A stretch of 64,000 nucleotides of DNA from Sipunculus nudus (Eukaryota; Annelida; Sipuncula; Golfingiida; Sipunculidae), in the NCBI GenBank assembly GCA_026874595.1, contig CM049306.1, forward strand, positions 49,986,019-50,050,018. Reading direction: 5' to 3'. The stretch's first letter is position 1, and each line of letters opens with the position of its first letter. Made by a program: the position numbers and the translations under genes. Shown here one piece after another: positions 53,529 through 64,000 of this stretch. The notes beneath the pieces were generated by a model. The model was given only the letters and a program-made list of their open reading frames with translations. It did no database searches and had not been told where the DNA came from.

Positions 53529-55001
53529 TTGTTATTTACAATATATGTAGATGATATGAAATGTTCAGTAGGATGTGATTTAGTCTTATATGCAGACGAT
53601 TCTGCTTTAATAGTGAGTGGGAGAGATCCTAAGGAGATAGAATGTAAACTTTCACTTGAATTAGAGTCATTGTGTGTATGGTTGGAGGAAAATAGGCTTT
53701 CCATTCATCTGGGTAAAACTGAAAGTATTTTATTTGCATCAAGCCGAAGATTAAGAAAAAGAAACATGTTATCCATTAAATGTAACTCTGTGGACATTAT
53801 CTCTAAACAACATGTTAAATACTTTGGGGTAATACTAGATCAGACCCTCTCTGGAAACATCATGGGCAACACAGTCATAAGTAAAATAAATACTAGAATA
53901 AATTTCTGTACAGGAAATATGCAAATTTGAATTTCAGGGAAAGAAAATTGTTATGCTCTTCACTACTACAGGGAATTTTTGATTATGCTTGTAACACTTG
54001 GTACCGGGGACTTCATAAAAAACTGAAGACTAGGCTTCAGACTGCTCAAAATAAAATGGTACGTTTTGTCAGAAATTCTTCAAATAGACAAAGCCTAAGA
54101 GTAAGTGACTTTAAAAAGCTGAAATGGTTGGTTGTTTCACATAGGGTTGAATATTTAACACTGGGTCTAATGTATAATACTCATGTTCATCATGCTCCGG
54201 CATACCTTAGTGATATGGAACCTGTTAGACATTGTTATAACACACGAAGAAGTAATCAAGCTTATGTTGCACCTCAAGTCAAAACTCAGGGTAAATTAAT
54301 ATAGTTTTCAATTTAATGGAATAAAATTATGGAATGAATTGCCATCTAGTATTAAAACTTCAAACAGTAAGAGATTATTTATGAAGAACTGCAAAGACTA
54401 CTTATTTAGGAAAATGAAGGAACTGGAAAATGGAATTTTTATTACATAATTATTAATCATGGTCATTTTTATCTTTGAATCTCTTAGTCACAGTATTTAA
54501 TAGGTGTAACTCACAGTTACATGAATGTCTTTGTCACTCATAGTTTTTTTTTTTTTTTTTTTAGTTATTCTGTTATTATTTTTTTTTTTAATTATGAACA
54601 CTCAGTCGTTTTAAACGATACATGTAACTATTATTATCACTGTAATTTTAAAAATTTAGTCAATAGTTTTTACATATATGTAACTGACTGACATATGTAC
54701 ATGTATAAGTGTTCCATGTTTGATAGTCTTAGTCAGCACTTTGAAATCAACTAATATGATAAATTATCTAAATTGTATGCATGGTCTGCCATCTTATTAA
54801 ATGTGTTTCAAGGTCCACTATGGAAATAAGTATACCTCACAAACGTAAGGTTACTTTTTAGTGCTCCTTTTTCATGGCTTTTAACACTTGCAGATTTTAT
54901 GAATATAATTTTGATAGATATATGTATATTTTATATTTATCAATTTTATTGTGATCTGTATGTGTTTGTTGTTGTGAATAAAATATATCAATCAATCAAT
55001 C
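53529..55001 (+). mobile_element. 5'-truncated non-LTR retrotransposon with reverse transcriptase remnant
   Basis: It begins inside the reverse transcriptase at 'LLFTIYVDDM', followed by the catalytic 'LVLYADDSALIVSG'. Typical C-terminal motifs follow: 'WLEENRLSIHLGKTE', 'VKYFGVILD', 'FDYACNTWYRGL', 'LQTAQNKMVRFV' and 'LWNELPSSIK'. The frame breaks at about 53905 (a 1-base loss) and again at about 54300, so it is dead. The 3' UTR has AATAAA and ends in (ATCA)n, and a perfect 23-bp target-site duplication flanks the insert. The motifs and simple-repeat tail suggest a CR1/Jockey-like clade; the exact clade is not determined. Confidence 0.9.
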
Positions 55002-55024
55002 ATGCAACGTTGTTGATCCTTCGT
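55002..55024 (+). repeat. target-site duplication, right copy
   Basis: Exact repeat of 53506-53528, directly after the (ATCA)n tail. Confidence 0.9.
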
Positions 55025-55867
55025 CGCACGAGAAGCAGCCCGAACTCGAGAATACGACTTGTGTAGGCCCTATGTTAGTCCCTGCTATACAGTGAACATT
55101 ATTATATAGAATGTCAATTAAGATTTTATGTCAGCCCTTTCACTCCGATGCTCGTAATGAAGATCACAAACGGAATATTTACTATATAAAGTTAAAATTA
55201 AAAACAAAAATGTAAGTCTGGTGTTGCAGGAGCTCAGTCCACAGTTGCTTGAATCCCTAATTGTGATTCATCGAGGAACTGTGCACTGAGTATATGTCGC
55301 GCCTGACGTGGTCAGTACACCGTACGTAGATGAAGTGTTTGACATGAGAAGTGTTAAAAAACGTATTTGTCCTATGTTCTTTCGCTTTCTCCCCATTTCC
55401 CCTAAAAAAATAGGCAATCAAGCGATAGTACGTGCTCAGTTATTTATAACAAAATTAATTTCTTAAACACATATACGAAATCCAAGAAATATTAATGCTA
55501 ATGTGTAATTAAACTCACACCTTACAATATTTACCTTGTTGTTGTAGCGGAAATTGTATATTGTTACGCACTTTTTGGCTTTAATTTATATTTTATATAT
55601 ATAAATGCAAAACATATTATGCTAAATAAGTTTAACTATGGTGGGGGCAGATTTTAAAGTAAACGGAGCTAACACCAGATCCCCTGTGCGTGCACGTGCG
55701 ACTTGGGGCGTAGCGTGGAATTTCGCCAGGGAGGGGTAGAACTTGCACTTGTGCAAATGGGTGCGGTTGCATGACACATACTACATATTTTATATTATGA
55801 TATATTATTTTGAAGAGCAAACGCCACACTTCATTGTATTATTAAGGATATTGTTATTAAATCTTAT
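55025..55867. other. intergenic, no gene recognised
   Basis: AT-rich. No supported gene or clear repeat. Confidence 0.5.
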
Positions 55868-56600
55868 TTAAATAGAGTCCAGTAGCTTCAGAACAAAGCC
55901 GCAAGCGTCGTTACAAAAAAATTTTGACAATAACACTTCGTCTGAGTCATTAATTAAACATCTAGGTTGGATGACTGTGGAAGAAAGGTATCGATATTTT
56001 ATGTGTTCAATTGTATATAAATGTTTGTCTGAAGACGTACCTGAATATTTTAAAACTTTTCTCGGGTTGCAATGGAAGCTATATATATGAAACACGGTCT
56101 TCTGACAGCCATAATTTGATTTTACCAGGCGTGAACGTTTTAAATCTAGTTTTAACTATGCAGGTCCATATCTATGGAATCAGCTGCCTTTATCCTTTAA
56201 AGTATGCCTCAGATCACGACCATTTTAAGCGTTTATATAGATGTTTGATGCGATGATAGCACATATTAGCATTTATATTATCCAACGTATTTATGTATAT
56301 TACCATAAATCTACCTTTCATCAATTATATGAGATTGATTTGTATTTTATTTTATTTTCAATGTCTTCTATGTTACAACTATGCATAACATCTTTTAATC
56401 GTTCGTGCTATGTATCGAACTATGTATTTAATATATGTAGCACTACGTCATGTTTAATCTGTATCTGTATATATATGATGTATATTTTATTCATTTTATA
56501 TGTTCTTACTTTATACAGGACCTTGTTGAAAACCAGCAAATGAGCTGAATATAGACTATCCTGGTAAAAGATGTTTGAAATAAATAAATATAGCCACATA
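55868..56600 (+). pseudogene. C-terminal remnant of a second non-LTR retrotransposon
   Basis: Across shifting frames the plus strand encodes pieces typical of the end of a non-LTR ORF2: 'LQNKAA', 'LGWMTVEERYRYFM', 'YKCLSEDVPEYF', 'TRSSDSHNLILPGV' and 'GPYLWNQLPLSFK'. Frameshifts separate them. The 3' part is AT-rich and ends near 'gaaataaataaata' at about 56587. It differs in sequence from the element at 53529-55001, so it is a separate family. Confidence 0.75.
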
Positions 56601-56929
56601 TATATTGCCACAAATATATATAGCCACATATATATATACATGTGTATATACACATATATATATATATTTATATACATATATATATGTGTGTGTGTGTGTG
56701 TGTGTCTAAACAAATTTCAGTCTTAGGATTTCACCCTGTTTCATATTTTTAGAAGTCTATATACACACTGAGAATGCTATGACAAACCACACAGAATTTA
56801 CATCGCTGTCTTATCAATAAAAACACTTTGATATTTTAAACTTTCATTTATCACAAACCCGAATGTGGGCGGTCCAGTGATTCATTGGCAAAGGAACTCT
56901 GTAGTGTAGTCCAGTCACGACTTGTTAGA

Positions 56930-57115
56930 AGGGTCTAATGGTTCATGGTCAGGCAAACATTGTTTACATCATAGATGGTTCCCAGAGACGGTTTAAGTGG
57001 TCACGATTCCGTCATGCCTGACCGCAGGTACACACTACATATTCCGCGTCGTTCTCAACCCCGAATGAGACAGTCACTGTACGACCCACCAGCTACGTCT
57101 GAAAATCTACTACAG
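56930..57115 (+). other. possible 5' untranslated exon of the secreted-protein gene
   Basis: Sequence of normal composition ends at a strong donor, CAG/gtaaga, at 57115/57116. The coding exon downstream begins at a strong acceptor (tttctgttttcacag at 58031), which implies an upstream exon. The left boundary is a guess. Confidence 0.3.
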
Positions 57116-57128
57116 GTAAGAACGCAGC

Positions 57129-57131
<3 letters not shown>

Positions 57132-57195
<64 letters not shown>
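57132..57195. repeat. (TA)n microsatellite
   Basis: About 31 TA units just inside the presumed first intron of the secreted-protein gene. Confidence 0.95.
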
Positions 57196-57196
<1 letters not shown>

Positions 57197-58053
57197 CATA
57201 TTTAAGTCCATTATAATTATAACTGTTTATATAAAAATTGATTTCATAGTTAGATTTATATATATTTATATATATTTATATATATATATATATATATACT
57301 TTTATTTGTAAATATGTTATATAAATTGATAACATGTATAAATTTAATATGAATAAAACTTTTTTTTTATGAAATACACATTGCAAAAGAAATTAATATA
57401 TATACATATACTAGGATAAAAAAGTGGTTATTTTTACTAAATGAAGGTATATAGCATCTGAGTTCAATTATGTTGGAGTGGAGTGTATGTTTTCACATTT
57501 TGAGTTTCGAGTTCTAGCTAGCTGCGTCCTTCGTGTTTTTGAGGTTCAAGTAATATTACAAATGTAACGTAGCGTGCATTGAAAATCCGCCCAGGTACAA
57601 GGTTAACACCATCATTGGAAAGAAGTAAAATGTATAAGTAATATTTATTTTAGGGAACTTATACCAACACAAATAAAGGGCACAAAAACATCTACATTTC
57701 ATGTAGGTTTCAACTCATTTACAGATGTCTATACCGATGAACCACATTTTCCTTAACTGCTAACATGAAACAATCTTACATTTCCATAAATTGAATATAA
57801 GTTAATATTTTATAAATTCGTGTAACAACCGGTCAAAATAGGTATATTTATCATATTTTAGAGAGTTTCTCAGTTTTCATTTCGGGCAACATTTCTAATA
57901 GATGGGCGTGGGATAATATGATGCAGTTATAAAATAATTTGCATTTTTCAGCTGAAAATAAACAGATTTATATTTTGATACTTCAAGGATTATCTGTGTT
58001 GGTTACATGTGTACAATTTCTGTTTTCACAGGGACAAACCCTTTTAAGAAGTG

Positions 58054-58172
58054 ATGAGAGGCCTTGTTATCTGCGTGGCCGTTTTGGCTATTTTGGCTCT
58101 GGCAGAAGCCAGGAGAGGATGGCCCGGCAAGAGAGGGAGACCAGGCAGAGGGGGAAGCAGACCACCTTTCAT
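58054..58172 (+). CDS. secreted-protein gene exon 1 (signal peptide and basic Gly-rich segment)
   Basis: Residues 1-39 and two bases of Met40. The exon itself begins at 58032 after a strong acceptor, with 22 untranslated bases before the ATG. This ATG was chosen because it alone gives a signal peptide and joins in frame to exons 2 and 3. Donor cAT/gtaagt. Confidence 0.85.
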
Positions 58173-59222
58173 GTAAGTTAACCAAAACCCGTTCCTAATT
58201 TGCCCCATCGGTTTTTTAATATATATAGAGGTATATATATAGTGTTAATGCTTCTTAATTGCTCTTAGCTGCGATGCTCATAATATTATGTGGGCATGCA
58301 CCTTGTTTTATTAAATAATATAAGCCGAATTTCACTCCCACTGCGTTCCCGTTTTATCCGCCTATTATGACATTAAGACTATTTATAGTAGCCATGTATT
58401 AGTTGCCAGCAAAGCGGATACCAGTCCTGTGAGGAGTGCCCAAAGCAAATGGCCCATAGGCCCGGCAACCCGCGTGCACAGGGCCCTGTACCGTTTGGGT
58501 TCGTGTTTTATTCTGAGCCTGTGGCCCAGCATGCACCCTGACTTCCGCCTTCTTATTAGATTTTTCAATTTTGCACAAATTTTCTTAGCATGGCTTCCCG
58601 ATTACCTCGCTAATTATTAAAGTCTCTTTGTGAAACTTCGGCATGTGCCGATCCCTTGCCTCTTACAGACTGCCCCCCCCCCAGTTCTCAGGGACGGTGA
58701 CCATTCGACCGTCTGGACTAATCTATTTGTTGCAACTTGCATTTTTGTTGGGACACTGAAGCCACTTCAGATCTTGATCTAAAAGTTGTGTCGATTTGTT
58801 AGCGACAAATTTATGAACGAAGAATTTCATTTCTATATTAAAACCAATTCATTCTGCATTAACGCTGCCATATGGATACATAGGTTATGCTAGTTGTACT
58901 GTTACATCATATATTGTACACGTCTACTGTTAAGCAAATTTCCATTCACCGTTCATAACTGTATAACTTGTATAAATGACGGTGAACATGCGTACCTCGA
59001 AATAATTGAAAAAAAATCACCCTCAGACAGGACAACTTGTGACATGTAATTTTAGAAATGAATAATGACTTAAGCGTTATGTAATTTTATGAATGACTAA
59101 ATAACTATATTTAAATGTAATTAAAGGGTGACTAATAAATCTATATATAAAGATTTATAAATATTTTTTTTGAATATCTACTAATATATTTTTGAACAAA
59201 TAGATTAAAAAATTATAAAGTA

Positions 59223-59262
<40 letters not shown>

Positions 59263-60328
59263 TTATATATATAAACCATTTCATATCCGTTTTCTGTAGA
59301 TATATATGATTTTTTTTTTATATTTGATTGACAGGTGCCTGTGCAAGATCAACGACAAGCCGGCCAGACCTGTAAGACTAGAAAATGCCACATGTGACGA
59401 CATGGGAAGCAAGTGCCAGACCGGTTGCCAGGAGTTTTATGACAAGATGGAGGAGAGACGCCAACAGGCCACTGATGAAGAAAAAGAAAGAGGTCAGAAC
59501 AAGGCCTGCTGCATGAACAACTCCAACACGACGGTGCAGGTAAACGATCACAAACACACGCGCACACACCCACGCACACAACGCACACGAACACAACGCA
59601 CACGTACGCACACAATGTAAACATACGCACACAACATGCAAACGCATCTCCTGGAAAAATTGTAAAAAAATAAGGTAGATTTCCGGCATCATGGAATGTT
59701 GGATATGTCTTTTTTTCTGAACTGTAACTGATTCAACTGAGACTGACTCAACTGTATGGTATGAAAAATCCTCTGGTGTATTGCTTAGTGTGTTGTAAAC
59801 TTTATATATTTTCCCTTGACTCTATTTTTTTAATGGATCCCTCGATTGCAACTCTTACCGTATCTCTCCTTTATATATATATTTTTAATATTTTCCAACT
59901 AACATGGCAATATCCATGGTTTTTTTAAATAACCATTATTACTTAATATAAGTCTTCGCATCCATGCGACATTTCTTGTACTTCCTTATCAATCAAGTTT
60001 ACCAGAAGAGTTACACGTATCTCTGATTTTTTATCAGGTTTCTGTAACCTACGCTGCCAAGTCAAATGACTGTGAGAACGACGCTGAGGGTAGCATCGGA
60101 TCTTTCGATGTGGATTGCTCTAGTGTAAACCTTGAAGAGGACTGTACCAGAAGACCGGGGGGCAGACGTGGACCAGGCGGCAGGCGTGGACCAGGCGGCA
60201 GGCGTGGACCAGGCGGCAGGCGTGGACCAGGCGGCAGTGACGACGAAGAATCAAGCGATGAAGAAAGGCAAGGTCAGTCCGGGGGTAGGCGTGGACCAGG
60301 CGGCAGACGAGGAGGCAGACGCGGCTAG
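58054..60328 (+). CDS. unrecognised secreted cysteine-rich protein with RRGPGG-repeat tail
   Basis: Three exons, 58054-58172, 59335-59539 and 60038-60328, join in frame (phases 2 and 0, all GT-AG) to 204 residues. Residues 1-19 are a clear signal peptide (MRGLVICVAVLAILALAEA). Residues 20-39 are basic and Gly/Pro-rich. Residues 40-147 hold ten cysteines (41, 43, 60, 67, 71, 98, 99, 120, 135, 144) and N-glycosylation sequons at 57, 101 and 104. From about 147 the tail has four RRGPGG hexapeptides, then acidic 'SDDEESSDEE' (175-184), then another RRGPGG and 'RRGGRRG'. The product is probably extracellular. I do not recognise the family; extracellular-matrix, shell-matrix or host-defence roles are guesses. 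AATAAA follows at 60583. Confidence 0.85.
59226..59262. repeat. (TA)n microsatellite
   Basis: TA tract about 70 bases upstream of exon 2 of the secreted-protein gene. Confidence 0.9.
59335..59539 (+). CDS. secreted-protein gene exon 2 (cysteine core)
   Basis: Completes Met40 and encodes 41-108 with seven cysteines. 'CLCKINDKPARPVRLENATC' leads into a charged helix-like stretch ('FYDKMEERRQQATDEEKERG') and 'ACCMNNSNTTVQ'. Acceptor gacag/GTG, donor CAG/gtaaac. Confidence 0.88.
60038..60328 (+). CDS. secreted-protein gene exon 3 (last cysteines and RRGPGG repeats)
   Basis: Residues 109-204 and TAG. 'VSVTYAAKSNDCENDAEGS' and two further cysteines precede the repeat tail. The 18-base unit GGCAGGCGTGGACCAGGC is repeated with almost no silent differences at about 60167-60237, suggesting recent expansion or slippage. 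Confidence 0.88.
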   Translation, partial: VSVTYAAKSNDCENDAEGSIGSFDVDCSSVNLEEDCTRRPGGRRGPGGRRGPGGRRGPGGRRGPGGSDDEESSDEERQGQSGGRRGPGGRRGGRRG

Positions 60329-60582
60329 AATTACAGAGGGAGGAACCGATACTGAACCGTGATGATTATAAAAGATAGATAAAACAAGACAAGGGACATG
60401 ATATAAGATAAACGTGTCGCCAGGGATGTATACCCTGCTTGTGTGTTAAAAACAATATACAGGGAAGCGAAACTTTGCAGACACAAAATCATGTGTTATA
60501 GTAATTAAATGTCGCACAATTAAGTTACGTCAGGATTTTTGTCTCATGATAATGTCTGTTTTATATAACGGCTTTGAAAACA

Positions 60583-60588
60583 AATAAA
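60583..60588 (+). other. candidate polyadenylation signal of the secreted-protein gene
   Basis: AATAAA 255 bases after the stop codon, the first such signal downstream. Confidence 0.5.
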
Positions 60589-62145
60589 GACAATACGGTA
60601 TACTGCCCAAGGTGTATCCCATATAGTATCCTAAAAGTATCCTGTATAGTCATGTCGAACTGGGAAACAGATACATACAATGAAGAAAAGGAACCAGAAA
60701 GTATGAAGAGGTCCGGATTATCAGTAACTTGTATAGAACTAAACCGTAGAAAATATATTAATTCTAGGCCAGCGATAAATGTGCCATGGTTGCATCACAA
60801 GTCAACTCTGCCCCTTCAACACAGCGGCGGTTCACTTCGATCTTTCTTAAATTTACAATTCAGGCTTTCCCTATGAATGATATAATAGTCTCGCCTACGG
60901 CTCCCCTATCTTGAAATGGTAAAGAATACCTTAAACATAAACATATTATAGTTATCCGGATGACTTCCAAAATAAAGAGAAGTATTTCATGGGTGTAACC
61001 CTGGCCTTCCACAAAAATTATATAAATATCCGTTCAGAACTTTTTGAATGAACTTTTCTAACAGACAAACAAACCAACAAACGGGGGAAGAAACATAATA
61101 TCTGCATACTGAAATATAACTTAGTTCCTGCGTCTACCTCTTGAACCTAGAACCTTTGTATAATCAAAAACGACTCTGAATCTCCCATAAACTCCATCAG
61201 GAAGCAAAACTTCTCTGTAACACCTTGAGATCATGACCCATAAAATGAAACCACTCATACCCTCTCTTTTATTTTTTAATGTCGACCAATACATATATAA
61301 AAGCATTGCAGTAATCATTACAAACCTATATGCATTAACTGATGCATAACATTAATTATTTCATTTTTGTTTAAAACGTGTATGGGTTTAGTTTTTATTA
61401 AGCTTTGATTATCGGCTTCTCTACGTGGTTTTTGGGTAGGGCACAGCTAGGATTAAACAGCGGTATGGGGGGGGGGGGGGGGGGGTTCGTGATTTCAAAT
61501 CTCAGCCGAGGAGCGATGAGATTTATAACGGTCCTTCGAGAGTGTGCGCTCTGTCGGCTTAATGGGAAGGCAGTCCCCAGAGTCGTGTATTTCCATAACC
61601 GACTGCTATGGGAGGTTCCCATGTGTCATGACCCAGCAATGGGGATGATAACAAACCCGGGACCTACAGGTGCGGTAGACACCAGGCCTGGTTTACACTA
61701 GGATATAAAAGAAAATGATAGAAAACGAGTGCTCTCGCCCCATCACGTGGTCCCAAGCATAACTAGAACTCTCCAAATGTATACAGTGGAGGCTAATAAT
61801 TAGAAGAGTTAGCATTATAAAATTGAGGCGGCTGCCTTCACTTTAATTTAAAAAAAAAAAGCTGGTCCCTTCCCATTAGCCTGTCATGTGCCCCTTCTGC
61901 CCTACGGATAAAACGACTCATGTTCACATGAAGTTTGTTTCTATATCAAGACAATCTTTATTGGAAATTTTATTTCATTTCTCTCATACATCATTGTCGG
62001 TTTATAAACAGCCAAAGACGGACGTAAAGAGAACGTACGTGCACCCCGTTGAACCCAGTTCAATGTTAAGAGGTCAGAAATACATGGCGCTCTGCTTGTT
62101 AAAACGGTCTTGTCAGAGCAACACCGCGATTCTTATTATATAATA
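60589..62145. other. intergenic, no gene recognised
   Basis: Contains a run of about 20 G at 61467-61486 and GC-richer sequence at 61490-61700 whose 98-residue frame has no recognisable motif. Confidence 0.5.
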
Positions 62146-63309
62146 CTAGCTAAATAGACCCGGTATACCGAGGTTGGGGAGATTTATTAACTGAGATGTG
62201 AAATGTTGGCTAATTTTTTTTTTTATTCTAAAAGTTAACGGAAAATATAGGTTTTCAGTGGGAAACTGTCTCCATAAGATATGTATAAACATTTATAACT
62301 CACGCACCTCTCTGAAGCACAACACTTCTGTGAGCGGAACACGTTTCTATGTCCAGCTGCTTGTATCTTAATTTTGCCATTTACTTTTAAATTACATGAA
62401 TCCTAAATATCATACCGTCCGTACGTATAAACTCATAACCTGGTGGAGACAGTGCGTGAATGATTCTGCAGTCGCTCCAATATTTTTAAATTTATTTTGC
62501 GGGGCTGTCCTCGTGGCAAGAAATTTATACCCCGGTATGTTTACCTTGAAGACCTGGTCAGTGATGGTGTTGACATTGCGAACCGGAATGAGACGCGGGG
62601 GCATTCAGGTTTTCGAAGATATTTGACTCTATCCTATCGGTGGACGTATAAAGATTAAGTTGATGTGAGGAACACATGAAAGATTCATTAAATGTATGTT
62701 GCAAGGAAACTGTTCCTGAAGAAAGAAACGGACATATGCATACCTCGTAAGTAGCAGAAGCGGACCCAACGGGACTCCATGCAGAGGGTCCATATTCATT
62801 TTCAACCGCCGCAATCTTTTTTTCATCGTATCAGACAAATTTTGAGGCCTGAAACCCCAGACACCACCTCATCCCACCCCACCCCACGCCTGTTCGTGAA
62901 ATTGGGACCTTGAATTAGGTTGTGTCATTATTCCTCCTGGGTTGAACTCTCCATTTCATAAACCGAGGAACATGTATTTTTCTCTTTTACTGACCACGCA
63001 CGTGGGTTAAATCCCTCATGAAAGCAGCCAAGCGTTATTCATATGAACAATAGTCCTTAGTGTTAGAGGTTAAGTGACCACGATGCACGCATTCCGGTGA
63101 TTGCCGAAGGCAGTTCGGCTGTGATCGGTAAAAAAACGGGAAAATCACTCAAAATTATATGTTTATTGAAAATTATTTATTTTCATATCGCCTATGTCAC
63201 TGCGGTGATAATAACCTTTAAAATGATGTATGGCACAATATTGTACACAACGCGGTTTTAGAGAACATTGCGCACAAACGTGAACCGAATTCCTTTTATA
63301 AGTATTAGA
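62146..63309 (-). mobile_element. Helitron-like element, family 2, copy 2
   Basis: Inverted copy of 45990-46868. It starts TCTAATACTTATAAAAGG at 63309 and ends with CTAG at 62149-62146 followed by T; the 3' palindrome is weakened by one change. It is about 285 bases longer than copy 1, mainly because of extra sequence around 62330-62630. Divergence is moderate, with many substitutions and small indels. Confidence 0.7.
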
Positions 63310-63691
63310 AAATGGTCAGTAAACAGCTCAGACCCAGCTTGTTTTTTTTTTTTTTTTTTTTGCAATTCTTTACTTCTATATGTCCATACAGGAATTGAGG
63401 ACTCCCTGCTGATTAACACAATAACCTTGAATGTGTTGTCGCATACTTTTCTGAAGTGGTTAGAATGAGTCACTGTTTGCGTTCTCTACACTCCCAAAAG
63501 TTGAGTGTTCCCAAGGTAACATGCACCTGATGACCCTGGCACAGCGACATGGGTCCAAAGACATTACAAACAGGTGGAAGAAATATAAATTAAATCAGGG
63601 TCAAAGAGTCTGAGGTTATGCGAACATCCCTGCCAGTTTGGTCTTCTATATCTTACTCTGCTGTTTTATCCTTCTCATCTGTTTGTGCCAT
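63310..63691. other. intergenic, no gene recognised
   Basis: A T run at about 63342-63361. No supported gene. Confidence 0.5.
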
Positions 63692-64000
63692 TCTACTATA
63701 CACTATAAAAATATCTTTCCATGATAACCATGGTTTCAAAAGTTCGGCCCTGTCATGTGTTTTATGAAGGTTTTTTTTTTTAAAAAAAAAGAAGCCCACA
63801 ACTCAATTATCATTCGGGTTGGGTGGGTGTGTGTGTGTGGGGGGGGGGGGGGGTCATATATATTTGTTAAGATCTGTTGTCTGTCGGGAGGATGAAACAT
63901 GAAAAAATATCACCAATACATCTTAAAATTGATAAACTCCTTTAATATCAGTCATGTGTTCATGTGTATGCGTTTCATATGTGAACAGTGTAAGCTTCAG
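63692..64000 (+). mobile_element. Helitron-like repeat family 1, 5' part cut by window end
   Basis: Begins TCTACTATACACTATAAAAA, similar in style to the 5' end of family 2. It then matches 6181-6480: 'catgataaccatgg', 'aagaagccc', a G run, 'ctttaatatcagtcatgtg'. The 3' part is outside the window. Confidence 0.55.

Noticed and set aside
59349-59692. two minus-strand frames of about 100 residues, cysteine- and valine-rich
   Set aside because: They are antisense to exon 2 of the secreted-protein gene and a CA-rich stretch after it.
60132-60362. plus-strand frame with AAGVDQ repeats
   Set aside because: It is the alternate frame of the RRGPGG-coding repeat and does not join exon 2 in phase.

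Overview
This is AT-rich eukaryotic nuclear DNA, most likely from a mollusc. Genes have GT-AG introns with short conserved exons. The rest is dominated by transposon fragments, satellites, (TA)n and (GA)n tracts and G runs. Several repeats resemble dispersed elements I recall from bivalve genomes: the 'agctcagctga ... cccatgggtc ... cttgt' element, the 'actgtggttg ... ttcgcg' element and 'ggcgtagccagg' elements. The phylum is an inference; nothing bacterial is present.

Bases 1 to about 45,230 hold a cluster of aldo-keto reductase (AKR) paralogues of the type usually annotated in molluscs as YajO-like. Locus A (+ strand, 3416-3841) shows only the last two coding exons. Locus B (- strand, 9390-20503) is a complete eight-exon gene; its exons join in frame to 362 residues with the whole catalytic tetrad. 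Locus D (- strand, 33125 to about 35990) is a decayed relic that keeps only the counterparts of exons 1, 2, 3 and 8. Locus C (- strand, 36776-45226) keeps all eight exons with the same lengths and phases, but has a premature stop, frameshifts and a lost splice donor, so it is a pseudogene. Intron 3 of B contains about eight decayed tandem copies of the end of exon 3 with its splice donor.

Between and inside these loci lie two Helitron-like families, a palindromic MITE-like element, a solo LTR set in a TA tract, a GC-rich element with terminal inverted repeats, a probable tRNA-derived SINE, and two tandem-repeat blocks (24.0-27.2 kb and 30.2-31.6 kb). The two blocks have different units but share the perfect palindrome GGTGGCGCCACC.

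Bases 45,230-57,000 are gene-poor. They hold one Helitron-like copy, a (GA)n cluster, a 5'-truncated non-LTR retrotransposon with a 23-bp target-site duplication, and the remains of a second one.

Bases 58,054-60,328 (+ strand) hold a three-exon gene for a 204-residue secreted protein that I do not recognise: a signal peptide, a basic Gly/Arg/Pro segment, a ten-cysteine core, and a tail of RRGPGG repeats broken by an acidic Ser/Asp/Glu stretch. It is the most promising undescribed gene here. The rest, to 64,000, holds an inverted second Helitron-like copy and the start of another repeat copy cut by the window end.
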